Position numbers and translations under genes: made by a program. Source: Planctomycetota bacterium (GTDB taxonomy: Bacteria > Planctomycetota > SZUA-567). From it: a stretch of 63,346 bases of DNA. Shown in pieces: positions 1 through 7,969 of the stretch. Numbering within the stretch: position 1 is the first letter of the stretch; the number at the start of each line of letters is the position of its first letter. A model generated the notes under the pieces. That model searched no databases. It saw nothing but the letters and a program-made list of their open reading frames with translations, and was not told the DNA's origin. Location of the stretch: assembly GCA_031261425.1 (NCBI GenBank), contig JAISJR010000051.1, positions 1 to 63,346 of the forward strand, given 5' to 3'.

Positions 1-135
1 AATTGTAAATTGTTAATTGTAAATTGACTTCTGGGCGTCCCCGCTCGAACCTCCTTCTATTGGTTAATGAAACAGGTCCCCTGCCATCAGGAAAGCCCAC
101 TTTCATCCCAAACGAGCGGGAAACGCCCGCCTAAT

Positions 136-173
136 AAAAAAAAGACCGCCCAGAAATGGGTGGTCTTTTTTTT
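136..173. terminator. Bidirectional rho-independent terminator
   Basis: An A8 run leads into a stem (AAGACCGCCCA / TGGGTGGTCTT, one G.U wobble) with a GAAA loop and a T8 run. This is symmetric, so it can terminate transcription from either side. No gene ending here is visible within the window; it may serve a gene to the left of the window edge. Confidence 0.85.
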
Positions 174-178
174 AATGC

Positions 179-352
179 GCTATTCAATTGCCACGCCTTT
201 TAAGGCGTGGTCGGCGGTCAAAAAGGAAAGGGCTTTAGCCCAAAATAATGTGGTTTAATTTCATCGGCTTTAGCCGAATTTTTATTTGGGCTAAAGCCCA
301 TTTCAGAGAGAACGCCAACCCCGCGCTAAAGCGCGGGGCAATTGAATAGAGC
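179..352. repeat. Composite palindromic repeat, family B copy 1
   Basis: The outer arms (GCTATTCAATTGCC... and ...GGGCAATTGAATAGAGC) are inverted. Inside are a short CACGCC/GGCGTG hairpin, GGGCTTTAGCCC and CGGCTTTAGCCG dyads, and a GCGCTAAAGCGC hairpin. The same plan recurs at 48615-48754, with the shared inner string TCGGCGGTCA followed by GGGCTTTAGCCC. The rest of 1-550 holds an AT-rich arm at the left edge, the terminator, and no gene I can support. Confidence 0.75.
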
Positions 353-550
353 ATCCGCAGTCGGTAGCGCCCTCCTCCGTGAGAAGCAAAAAAAGAGTTG
401 AGACACAGGTCTAATCAAAAAAGCAAACCTCGCGCCGGCGGCGCAATTGTTAATTTTTAATGGCGAACGGCGCCGCGCCGACCTTTGACCTCTCGTCGTT
501 TTTCGCGATTATCCCGCGCCGTGAAATTCCTCTTGCCCGACGAGACCACG

Positions 551-1537
551 ATGAGCGAAATTGAACTCCTGCCGTTTGAGCAAACTATCCACGCCCTCCG
601 CCAGCGCATTGACGACTTGGAAAAAGGCGGCGCGCCGGAAACCGCGCAACAAATCGCCGTGATGCGCCTGCAAGCCGACGATATGGAAAAACGGCTGTAT
701 GAAAATTTAACGCCGTGGAACATCGTCCAATTAGCCCGCCATCCGCAACGCCCGCAAACCCGCGACTATCTCGAACTCGCCTTCGACCACGTCGAAGAAC
801 TGCACGGCGACCGCGCGTTCGGCGACGACCTCGCGATTGTTACCGCGCTGGCGCAAATCGGCGAGCATCGCGTCTTGGTCGTCGGACAACATCGCGGGCG
901 CACGGTCGAAGAGCGGCACCGGAGCCACGCCGGTTGTCCGCACCCCGAAGCGTATCGCAAAGCGTGGCAAAAAATGAAAATGGCGGAGCGCTTCGGCTTG
1001 CCCATCGTAACGTTGGTGGACACCAAAGGCGCGTATCCCGGCGTCGGCGCGGAAGAGCGCGGGCAAGGCATCGCGCTCGCGGAAAACCTGCGCGATATGA
1101 GCAACTTGCGCGTGCCGGTCGTCGTCGGCATTATCGGCGAAGGCGGTAGCGGCGGGGCGCTCGCCATCGCGGTCGGCAACCGGATTGTGATGATGCAGTT
1201 CGCCTATTACGCGACGATTAGCCCCGAAGGTTGCGCGGCGATTTTGTGGCGCGACGGCGACCGCAAACAAGACGCCGCCGCCGCGTTGAAACTGACCAGT
1301 CAGGATTTGTTCGAGCGCGGTTTTATCGACGAAATCGTCGCCGAGCCGATGGGCGGCGCGCACCGCAATCCGCAAGTCGCCGCCGCGAATTTACGCGCCG
1401 CCGTCATCCGCCATTTGGACGAACTGCGCGGCTACACGCCCGACCAACTCGCCGACCGGCGCTACCAAAAATTCCGCGCTTTCGGCGAATTTCTCACGAA
1501 CCAAACCCTGCCCGTCGGGGAAACAATTAAGAATTAA
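551..1537 (+). CDS. accA: Acetyl-CoA carboxylase carboxyltransferase subunit alpha
   Basis: AccA forms, with AccD, the carboxyltransferase that moves CO2 from biotin on AccB to acetyl-CoA, giving malonyl-CoA for fatty-acid synthesis in the cytoplasm. The 328-residue product (about 320 is usual) has the family blocks DTKGAYPGVGAEERGQ (157-172) and GEGGSGGALAI (196-206), followed by ISPEGCA and PLGGAHRNP-like (PMGGAHRNP) motifs. The usual DTPGAYPG reads DTKGAYPG here. I chose the internal ATG at 551, where similarity begins (MSEIELLPFEQ), over the upstream in-frame ATG at 485. accD is not in the window. The last residues TIKN and the stop come from the AT-rich repeat arm that follows. Confidence 0.95.
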   Translation: MSEIELLPFEQTIHALRQRIDDLEKGGAPETAQQIAVMRLQADDMEKRLYENLTPWNIVQLARHPQRPQTRDYLELAFDHVEELHGDRAFGDDLAIVTALAQIGEHRVLVVGQHRGRTVEERHRSHAGCPHPEAYRKAWQKMKMAERFGLPIVTLVDTKGAYPGVGAEERGQGIALAENLRDMSNLRVPVVVGIIGEGGSGGALAIAVGNRIVMMQFAYYATISPEGCAAILWRDGDRKQDAAAALKLTSQDLFERGFIDEIVAEPMGGAHRNPQVAAANLRAAVIRHLDELRGYTPDQLADRRYQKFRAFGEFLTNQTLPVGETIKN

Positions 1538-1634
1538 CAATTCACAATTTCGGCGTTAATTGTTAAAAGTTCGCGAAGCGATTTTAATCATCAAACTCCA
1601 CCATTGTTAATTGTTAATTGTCAATTGTTAATTG
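1524..1634. repeat. Arm-core intergenic hairpin (family A), AATTAAC-type arms
   Basis: The left arm is AATTAAGAATTAACAATT-like and the right arm TTGTTAATTGTTAATTGTCA-like, so they are mutual reverse complements. The core has TTCGCGAAGCGA and CAAACTCCACCA. It overlaps the accA stop codon. Confidence 0.8.
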
Positions 1635-1642
1635 AGGTTTAA

Positions 1643-2059
1643 GTGGCAACCGACGAATTGCAATTAGCCAACGAGCGGTTGTTGCGGCGGCGCGCCGAAT
1701 TATTGGCGACCAAGCGGCGCGACATAACGGCGCTCGGTTCGCCGTTGTCGCCATTATTAAAACAATCGCTGACCGCGTGGCGGCAGGAGCGCCGCCGATG
1801 CCGCGTCGATGAAATTGACGCTTACACGGCGGCGTGGTTGCGGATTAACGAAGCGACCGTGCGCGACGCGACGGTGAAAGTTATTTATCGCAACGGATTT
1901 TTGACGATTACCGTCGCCAATCCGACGCTGAAAACCGAGTTGGCGTCGTTCCTCGCCGAGCCCCTGCTCGCCAACCTCCGGCAGGAACTCCCCGCCGTCA
2001 ATTTGCGCGGACTGAAATTTAAGTGCGGCGTGAAAGAGCAATTAAAAATTAAAAATTAA
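1643..2059 (+). CDS. dciA: DUF721/DciA-like protein
   Basis: DciA-type DUF721 proteins recruit or load the replicative helicase DnaB in bacteria lacking DnaC/DnaI. The 138-residue product starts with GTG at 1643, preceded by GAGG. The C-terminal two thirds show the DUF721 pattern: an amphipathic segment (AAWLRINEATVRDATVK), then GFLTITVANPTLKTELASF and a leucine-rich helix ending NLRGLKFKCG. The N-terminal 45 residues are very Arg/Leu-rich. The final KIKN and stop derive from the repeat arm. Family assignment is by pattern only; length and composition fit. The protein is short for DciA, so function is inferred. Confidence 0.7.
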   Translation: MATDELQLANERLLRRRAELLATKRRDITALGSPLSPLLKQSLTAWRQERRRCRVDEIDAYTAAWLRINEATVRDATVKVIYRNGFLTITVANPTLKTELASFLAEPLLANLRQELPAVNLRGLKFKCGVKEQLKIKN

Positions 2060-2152
2060 AAATTACGAATGGCGGATTGAACTTAAAATTGCGCGGAGTG
2101 AATTTGCGAATCAAATTCCACAATTTTTAATTTTTCATTTGACTTGTTAATT
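2040..2152. repeat. Arm-core intergenic hairpin (family A), AATTAAAA-type arms
   Basis: Left arm of AATTAAAAATT units, core with GGCGGATTGA, GCGCGGAGTGAATTTGCG and CAAATTCCAC, right arm of AATTTTTAATTTTT units. It overlaps the end of the dciA-like gene. Confidence 0.75.
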
Positions 2153-2184
2153 CCGAACCTCCCCCCCAATTCAAGAGAAACCCC

Positions 2185-3069
2185 ATGCCCGCCATTCCGC
2201 AAAAAATCGCGCTTATTCAGATGACGATGAGCGCCAATTCGACGGAGAATTTGCGACAGGCGACGCGCCTGCTCACCGCCGCCGCGAAAAACGGCGCGAC
2301 CGTCGCGTGTTTGCCGGAATTGTTTTTGACGCCTTATTTTTGCCAGCGCGAAGACGCCGCCAATTTCGATTTGGCGGAGGCGATTCCGGGCGCGACGACG
2401 CAGGAATTATGCCGCCTCGCGCGGTCGCTGAATTTAGTCGTCGTCGCCTCGCTGTTTGAGCGCCGCGCGCGCGGCGTCTATCACAACACCGCCGCCGTCA
2501 TCGACGCCGACGGCGCGTTGTGCGGCGTTTATCGCAAATCGCACATTCCCGACGACCCGAATTTTTACGAAAAATTTTATTTCACGCCGGGCGACACCGG
2601 TTTTCGCAGTTTCGCCACCCGCGCCGGCAGAATCGGCGTGATTATTTGCTGGGACCAGTGGTTTCCCGAAAGCGCGCGGCTGACGGCGCTGACCGGCGCC
2701 GATATTATTTTCGCGCCGACGGCAATCGGCTGGTTGCCGGCGGAAAAGGAAATCGGGCAACGGCAACACGCCGCGTGGGAAACGGCGCAACGCGGGCACG
2801 CCGTCGCCAACGGCGTGTATTACGCCGCTTGCAATCGCGCCGGTTTCGAGCGGACGGCGGACGGCGACGGCATTGAATTTTGGGGACAAAGTTTTATCGC
2901 CGACCCGATGGGCGAATTGCTGGCGCTCGCGCCGGTCGCGGGCGAAGCGATTATTTACGCCGAAATGCAACCGCGCGTCATCGAAGACACGCGGCGCATC
3001 TGGCCCTTTTTCCGCGACCGTCGCCCGGAGTTATACGCGGGCTTGCCGCGCGTTTGGAACGACGCTTGA
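2185..3069 (+). CDS. aguB: N-carbamoylputrescine amidase
   Basis: A carbon-nitrogen hydrolase that converts N-carbamoylputrescine to putrescine, CO2 and ammonia, the last step of the agmatine route to polyamines. The 294-residue length is typical. The nitrilase-fold triad is visible as Glu45 (CLPELFLTPYF), Lys118 (YRKSHIPDDP) and Cys155 (IICWDQWFPE). The signature YEKFYFTPGDTGF and the C-terminal DTRRIWPFFRDRRPE are diagnostic for this subfamily rather than generic nitrilases. Agmatine deiminase (aguA), the usual partner, is not next to it. It stands alone between repeats, with AGAG upstream of the ATG. Confidence 0.93.
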   Translation: MPAIPQKIALIQMTMSANSTENLRQATRLLTAAAKNGATVACLPELFLTPYFCQREDAANFDLAEAIPGATTQELCRLARSLNLVVVASLFERRARGVYHNTAAVIDADGALCGVYRKSHIPDDPNFYEKFYFTPGDTGFRSFATRAGRIGVIICWDQWFPESARLTALTGADIIFAPTAIGWLPAEKEIGQRQHAAWETAQRGHAVANGVYYAACNRAGFERTADGDGIEFWGQSFIADPMGELLALAPVAGEAIIYAEMQPRVIEDTRRIWPFFRDRRPELYAGLPRVWNDA

Positions 3070-3073
3070 CGCG

Positions 3074-3099
3074 ATTACGAATTAAAAATTACGAATTAC
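3074..3099. repeat. Half arm of a family A repeat
   Basis: A single AT-rich arm (ACGAATTAAAAATTACGAATT) follows the aguB stop. No core or opposite arm is seen, so this looks like a decayed or solo copy. Confidence 0.55.
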
Positions 3100-3158
3100 A
3101 TGTCTATCCGGCATTTGACCGATAAAAAGAGTATCACGCCAATCAAGGATATTTAACG

Positions 3159-4169
3159 ATGAAATCATACTTTTACCGAATGTGCCGGACGGTGTCGGCA
3201 TTGGTCGCCGTGGGCGCGGTCGCTTTTATTAACGTCCGCGCCGGCGAGGCGTTGTCCGACGCGCCGCCGCCGACGCCGATGAATCAAAAACTCATTGCGT
3301 TGCTGACGATTGACAATTACGCGCCGTTCGTTTTTCGCCGCGCCTCGGCGTTGACCGGCGCGACCGATTTCAACGCGCCGGACAAGCCCATCGTGCCGGA
3401 AACGCTCGTCGCCGGCGCCGCTTCGACCCGCGTGCAGGGTTACGCTTGGGACGTGGTCAACGAAGCGTTGCGGGCGCGGGATTACACCATCATTCTGAAA
3501 GTCGCGCGCTGGGACGCTTTGATTCACCTCTCGAAAAGCGGCGCGGCGCGGGAAAATTACGACGACTCGCGCAAGCAGAGCGACTACATTTTTCATCTGC
3601 GCTGGGGCGCGGATTCGGATTTGCTGGTCGCCAACGTGCTGGGCAACTCCGGCAACATCGAATTGGCGCAACTCGCGTTTCCGGTGGAAAAAGAAGGTTT
3701 CGGCGACGACTTTTTATATTCCGCCGAGCCGCTGTTCACTTCGCCGCTCGTGGTTTATGCGTCGGCGAAAAATCCGCCCGCCGACATCACGCCCGCGGGG
3801 TTGGCGCGACACACCGTCGGTTTCGTCAAAGGCGCCGATTACGCCGGCTTGCGCCAACAATACGCCGCCGCGCATATCGTCGAACTCGACGACATCGGCG
3901 CGGGTTTTCGCTTGCTCCGCAACGGACGCCTGACCGCGCTGTTCGGCTACGAGCCGGTTTTCGATTACGAATTGCGCGCCGGTCGGATGACCGCGCTGTT
4001 TGTCAAGAAAAAATTATCGGCGACGGCGGCGGAATATCTCTGCGTGCATAAAACCGCGCCCGACGCCGAAAAACTAATCGCCGATTTCGACGCCGGTTTC
4101 CGCGCGATTACCGAGAGCGGCAAACTCCGGCAATTGACGGAAAAATGGCAAAAACATTTAACCAATTAA
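3159..4169 (+). CDS. Periplasmic solute-binding protein, family 3 type
   Basis: The 336-residue product has an N-terminal signal peptide (MKSYFYRMCRTVSALVAVG, cleavage after VRA or nearby) and then the bilobal fold typical of extracellular family 3 binding proteins. Visible landmarks are YAPFVF near the start, WDVVNEALRARDYTI, the second-lobe block HTVGFVKGADYAGL with ...AGFRLLRNGRLTALFGYEPVFDYEL, and a C-terminal FDAGFRAITESGKLRQLTEKW helix. Such proteins bind amino acids or other small polar solutes for ABC import, or act as sensors. No permease or ATPase gene is adjacent, so the ligand and partner are unknown. AAGGA lies before the ATG. Confidence 0.8.
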   Translation: MKSYFYRMCRTVSALVAVGAVAFINVRAGEALSDAPPPTPMNQKLIALLTIDNYAPFVFRRASALTGATDFNAPDKPIVPETLVAGAASTRVQGYAWDVVNEALRARDYTIILKVARWDALIHLSKSGAARENYDDSRKQSDYIFHLRWGADSDLLVANVLGNSGNIELAQLAFPVEKEGFGDDFLYSAEPLFTSPLVVYASAKNPPADITPAGLARHTVGFVKGADYAGLRQQYAAAHIVELDDIGAGFRLLRNGRLTALFGYEPVFDYELRAGRMTALFVKKKLSATAAEYLCVHKTAPDAEKLIADFDAGFRAITESGKLRQLTEKWQKHLTN

Positions 4170-4280
4170 CCATTCATCATTCACCATTAACCATTTTGGC
4201 GACGGTTATCAAAATTTCGCGGAGCGATATTTGCCGGTCAAACTCCGCCATTGTTAATTGTTAATTTTGAATTGTTAATT
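4163..4280. repeat. Arm-core intergenic hairpin (family A), mixed arms
   Basis: The left arm is of ATTAACCATTCATCATT type and the right arm of TTGTTAATTGTTAATT type, so the arms match only partly. The core has ATCAAAATTTCGCGGAGCGA and CAAACTCCGCC. This is the clearest copy in which the two arms are of different types. Confidence 0.65.
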
Positions 4281-4304
4281 GCTCTTTCTGAAAGCGAGAA
4301 CCCA

Positions 4305-5903
4305 ATGGGCATTACTTGCAACCTTGAATTATCCGCGCTGAAATTTGCGGTCAAAGATTTACGCCTCGTCGATGGCAAATTAAATCTGACGCTGACGGCA
4401 GACCTCACGCCGGCGCAAATCGTCGCCACTTTCGCCCCGCCGTCCGCCGGTCAAGCGGCGGCGGTTAAGGGCGCGCCGTCGGCGTCGCGCGAGTGGCAAA
4501 GAAAACCGTATTTCCCCGTCGTCGCCGAAACGCCCGCAACGCCGACCGCGGCGCCCGTCGCGCCGGCGTTGCCCGCCGCGTCCCAACCGGAAAATGAACC
4601 GACGCCCAGCGAACCCGTCGCGCCGGCGAGCGTCGAAACGCCCGCCTCCGTCGCGCCGACCGGCGCGAAATTGCCGTCTATCGTTGATGAAATTCCGCTA
4701 CCGCCGGAAGCGGCGCTACCGGCAATTATTGATGAAAATATCGGCGACGGCGCGGAGGCGGTCGCCAGCGAAGCGGCGGCAATCGACGAGCCGTTAATTA
4801 GCGACGATAACGCGAGCGAAGCGTTACCGGCGGAAACGTCGCCGGTGGAAAAAGAAATTCCTGCCGCCGAGCATCAACCGGACGAATCGCCTTTGCCGGC
4901 GCCGGAAATCGCAATTGCCGACGAGCCGTTGATTAGCGACGACGGCGCGAGCGAACAGTTACCGGCAGAAACGTCGCCGGTGGAAAAAGAAATTCCCGCC
5001 GCCGAGCATCAGCCGGACGAATCGCCTTTGCCGGCGCCGGAAGTCGCAATTGCCGACGAGCCGTTGATTAGCGACGACAACGAACCGTTACCGGCGGAAT
5101 CGTCGCCGGTTAGCGAAACGGTCGCCGCGCCGGAAGCGCCGGTTTCGCGTTACGGCGAGCCGCAAGCCGACGACGAATTTGCGCTGGCGCTGACCAACGC
5201 GCACGCCGCGCCCCAAGTCGCGCCCGACGAAGACGCGCGATTGGCGCTTGCCGACGACGATGAGGCACCGCGCCGCGATGAAATTGCAACGCCGCCGGCA
5301 ACCGCCGTTCAACCACCGGAACCGGCGCAACCGGAACCGGCAATCGCCGACTCTTCGTTGGACGTGTTGGCGTCCGCGCCGACAACGGCTTTTTCTTATG
5401 ATTTAGCCGCCGAAATTCCGCCCGTCAGCAAACCGGAATTAGCCCTCGCACCGGAAACGCCCGCCGGCGCGTCTGCCCCCCGCCCCGCCATCGCGCCGCC
5501 GTCGTCAGAATTTTCTTACGATTTACGCCCCGAAGAATCGACGCCGCCGCTTAACGAACCCGCGCCGCCGCCCGCGCCGCCCACGTTGACAACCGCGGCG
5601 CCGTCAACGGCGGATTACGAACCGCAACCGTTGACGCCGCCGCCGTCGGTGTTGCATCCGAACGGCATTGCGCGTTCCGCGCCGCCGGAAACGCCCGCCG
5701 TTTCGTCGCTCGCGCCCATTTCGCCAACGTCCACCGCGCCGGTGTCCGCCGCGCCGTCCGCGCCGGCGGCAAACAAGCCGATGCGGGTTCGCTACGTTTG
5801 CCCGCGTTGCCAAACGCCCGGCGTGCAAGACGCGGATAAAATTAAGAACATCATCACTTGCAAAAATTGCGGACGCGCGATGCGGCTGACCATCAAGAAT
5901 TAA
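4305..5903 (+). CDS. Acidic Pro/Ala-rich protein with C-terminal zinc ribbon
   Basis: The 532-residue protein is of unknown function. It opens with a short folded segment (about 1-55, MGITCNLELSALKF... with LNLTLTADLTP). A long low-complexity region rich in Ala, Pro and Glu follows, with no signal peptide or membrane span. A C-terminal zinc ribbon has two CxxC knuckles (CPRC and CKNC). A 135-bp tandem repeat encodes 45-residue units beginning DEPLISDD. The ATG at 4305 follows GAAAGCGAGA; the frame opens earlier inside a repeat arm, so I reject the upstream start. The final TIKN is repeat-derived. It could be a scaffold or adaptor, but nothing here shows a partner. Confidence 0.75.
   Translation: MGITCNLELSALKFAVKDLRLVDGKLNLTLTADLTPAQIVATFAPPSAGQAAAVKGAPSASREWQRKPYFPVVAETPATPTAAPVAPALPAASQPENEPTPSEPVAPASVETPASVAPTGAKLPSIVDEIPLPPEAALPAIIDENIGDGAEAVASEAAAIDEPLISDDNASEALPAETSPVEKEIPAAEHQPDESPLPAPEIAIADEPLISDDGASEQLPAETSPVEKEIPAAEHQPDESPLPAPEVAIADEPLISDDNEPLPAESSPVSETVAAPEAPVSRYGEPQADDEFALALTNAHAAPQVAPDEDARLALADDDEAPRRDEIATPPATAVQPPEPAQPEPAIADSSLDVLASAPTTAFSYDLAAEIPPVSKPELALAPETPAGASAPRPAIAPPSSEFSYDLRPEESTPPLNEPAPPPAPPTLTTAAPSTADYEPQPLTPPPSVLHPNGIARSAPPETPAVSSLAPISPTSTAPVSAAPSAPAANKPMRVRYVCPRCQTPGVQDADKIKNIITCKNCGRAMRLTIKN
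4785..5112 (+). repeat. 135-bp in-frame tandem repeat, about 2.4 copies
   Basis: The string GACGAGCCGTT recurs at 4785, 4920 and 5055, exactly 135 bp apart, with near-identical intervening sequence. Each unit encodes 45 residues (DEPLISDD... AETSPVEKEIPAAEHQPDE... PAPE). The third unit is partial and diverged. Confidence 0.9.
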
Positions 5904-6012
5904 AAATTACAAATTAAAAATTAAAAATTGCGGTTGTCGCTTCGCTCCATATTTTTTCGCTTCGCGAATCTGAAAATAAAACTCCAAAATTTTTAATTTC
6001 TAATTTTTAATT
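5896..6012. repeat. Arm-core intergenic hairpin (family A)
   Basis: AATTAAAAATT arms flank a core with GTCGCTTCGCTCCATATT, TTCGCTTCGCGAATCTGAAA and AAACTCCAAAA. A nearly identical core is repeated at 6741-6862 on the other side of hisA. Confidence 0.8.
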
Positions 6013-6026
6013 ATGCAGGAGGGGCG

Positions 6027-6761
6027 ATGCACATCATTCCCGCGGTGGACATTAAGAACGGCAAGGCGGTGCGGCTGTTGCAGGGACGGCGCGAGCGCGA
6101 AACGGTGTATGGCGACAGTCCGCTCGCAATGGCGTTGCGCTGGCAAGACGCCGGCGCGACCTATTTGCACGTCGTTGACCTCGACGGCGCGTTTGACGGC
6201 GAGAGCGAGAATCTGCCGCATCTCGAGCAAATTTTGCGGCAGGTAAAAATACCGGTGGAAATCGGCGGCGGCATCCGCTCGCTCGCCAAAGCGCGGCAAT
6301 TGTGCGACCTCGGCGCGGCGCAAGTAATTCTCGGCACGACCGCGTTGCAAAATCGGACGCTACTCGAAGAAATCGTCGCCGCCCTGCCGCGGCGCGTCAG
6401 CGTCGGCGTGGACGCGAAAGACGGCAAGGTCGCGGTCAAGGGTTGGACGGAAACCGGCGACAAAAACGCCGAGGATTTTTTGCGCGAATTGTCCGCCCTG
6501 CCCCTCGCCAACATCATTTACACGGACATCGCGCGCGACGGCGCGTTGCAAGGCGTCAACGTCGAGGCGTTGCGCCGCGCCGCGTCCATCAGCCGGATTC
6601 CGTTGATTGCGTCCGGCGGCGTAACCGCGCCCGCGGACATTCGCGCGCTCGCGCCCCTGCCGCTTTTCGGTATCATCACCGGCAAGGCGCTTTACGACGG
6701 GCGAATGACGCTCGCGGAAGCAATGGCGGCGTTGGAAGAACAATTAAAAATTAAAAATTAA
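6027..6761 (+). CDS. hisA: Phosphoribosylformimino-5-aminoimidazole carboxamide ribotide isomerase
   Basis: HisA performs the Amadori isomerisation of ProFAR to PRFAR in histidine biosynthesis. The 244-residue (beta/alpha)8 barrel has the two catalytic aspartates, Asp8 (PAVDIKNG) and Asp129 (GVDAKDGKVAVKGW), the phosphate-binding VEIGGGIRS (78-85) and GTTALQN motifs, and IYTDIARDG near 165-172. GGAGGGG lies 5 nt before the ATG. No other his gene is nearby, so the pathway is dispersed. The last residues (LKIKN) and the stop are repeat-arm sequence. Confidence 0.96.
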   Translation: MHIIPAVDIKNGKAVRLLQGRRERETVYGDSPLAMALRWQDAGATYLHVVDLDGAFDGESENLPHLEQILRQVKIPVEIGGGIRSLAKARQLCDLGAAQVILGTTALQNRTLLEEIVAALPRRVSVGVDAKDGKVAVKGWTETGDKNAEDFLRELSALPLANIIYTDIARDGALQGVNVEALRRAASISRIPLIASGGVTAPADIRALAPLPLFGIITGKALYDGRMTLAEAMAALEEQLKIKN

Positions 6762-6862
6762 GAATTAAAAATTGTGGCTGTCGCTTCGCTCCATATTTTT
6801 TCGCTTCGCAAATCTGAAAATCAAACTCCATCATTTTTAATTTGTAATTTTTAATTTTTAAT
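6741..6862. repeat. Family A hairpin interrupted by an insertion sequence
   Basis: The left arm overlaps the end of hisA, and the core matches 5896-6012. The right arm runs into the IS left end at about 6861 and continues after the IS right end (TTTTTAATTG, about 7926-7936), which shows that the IS inserted into this arm. Confidence 0.75.
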
Positions 6863-6919
6863 GGCGTTGTTGCAACGTGGTTATAAATGGCGGTAGTTAG
6901 CCCCGCCCCGTGGTTGGGG

Positions 6920-7842
6920 TCATAGTTCTTGATAGCGATTTAAGAGGTGGCAATTGATTTTCGCCTCCGTTTGTTGCCGCGCGAAATCGCGGGAGCGCAT
7001 CCGCTCGCCAAAGTTCGCCTTATACCGATACATCGCCGTTTCCGCTAAACTTCGGCGATGATAATCAAACGCTCGTTTCCAAGTGCGCCGTCCGAAACGC
7101 TAGATAAATTTGACCGCCTCGTTACGCGGTCGCAAACATGGCGGCGCGGCGGGAGGCGCCACGGCATTGCGGGGCGGCGGAATTCGTTGCTGAACCTCCG
7201 CGCCTAAAACCGCACGGAATTTATAGTGGTCATAAGCGCCGTCGCCGGCACACGCGCGCACGTTATCGAGTTTGCCGCGCAACATTCGCGCGCCGACGGT
7301 CGCGTCGTCTTCGTCGTTGCCGGTGAGTTCCATTGCGACGATTTCTTGCGTTGCCGGGTTGAGCGCCAAATGCAACTTGCGCCAGCGGCGATGTTTCGAC
7401 CACCCGTGTTGGCGCACTTTCCACTCGCCTTCGCCGAACACTTTTAGTCCGGTCGAGTCGATGACCAGATAAAGTTTTTCGTTTTCCTTCGTTGCCGCTA
7501 AACGCCGGCGAATTTCCACCGGTAAATCGACGGCGCGGCGGGACAGCGTGGTGTAATCCGGCGTCGGCACGTCCGTCAACGCCCACAAACGCATCAACGA
7601 CCGCACGAAACCGTCGGCTTGTCGCAAGGGCAAATGGAACTGGGCGCGCAGGCAGAGGCAACATTTAATCAAATCGTCGGGATAAAATTTTTCGCCGACA
7701 ACTTTTTTTTTGCGGCTAAGGTTTGCCATTGGGTGTAAATTTCTTCATCAATGATCAGGCGCAAATTACCGCGATTGACCAATTTGGCGTTCTCTTGGCG
7801 CCAATCGCGCTTGACCGGCACCGACTTTTTCTTGGCGCTCAT
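6920..7842 (-). pseudogene. IS5-family DDE transposase, frameshifted and interrupted
   Basis: The product cuts and joins IS ends. Translation starts at ATG 7842 after GGAGGATAAC and reads MSAKKKSVPVKRDWRQEN. It reaches an A9 run (7703-7711), where the frame shifts by -1; the zero frame ends at 7669. The second frame (7729-7100) carries the DDE aspartates in LVIDSTGLKVFG and CAGDGAYDH. An in-frame TAG at 7100-7102 precedes the C-terminal part (7099-6920) with YHRRSLAETAMYRYK, which holds the catalytic Glu. The A9 slip could be programmed -1 frameshifting, as known in several IS families, but the TAG makes this copy non-functional unless it is read through. Confidence 0.8.
7669..7842 (-). CDS. 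IS5-family transposase N-terminal frame (57 residues)
   Basis: This short frame is the zero-frame product of the transposase before the A9 slippage site. It is basic (MSAKKKSVPVKRDWRQENAK) and ends KKLSAKNFIPTI. A strong ribosome-binding site (GGAGG) lies before the ATG. It makes sense only as the start of the transposase. Confidence 0.6.
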   Translation of the reverse strand: MSAKKKSVPVKRDWRQENAKLVNRGNLRLIIDEEIYTQWQTLAAKKKLSAKNFIPTI

Positions 7843-7969
7843 CGTTATCCTCCGTTGACGACAGGACTTTTTGCCTTTTTAACCGACGATTGCAAGTCTT
7901 TTTTACGCGCCGTTGCAACAACGCCATTTTTAATTGAGAAACCGCCCCGCCCTTCCGTCAAAACACAAC

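Larger units (their letters stand above)
6861..7927 (-). mobile_element. IS5-family insertion sequence (inactive copy)
   Basis: Perfect 17-bp terminal inverted repeats (ATGGCGTTGTTGCAACG at 6861-6877 and its complement at 7911-7927) bound a 1.07 kb element with one transposase reading frame on the minus strand. The exact ends may be 2 bp further in (GGCGTTG...), giving an AT target duplication; this is ambiguous because the flank is AT-rich. The element sits inside a family A arm. The transposase is damaged (see the pseudogene entry). Confidence 0.85.

Noticed and set aside
67-258. 63-codon open frame on the plus strand
   Set aside because: It runs through the bidirectional terminator and the family B palindrome and has no domain or ribosome-binding site.
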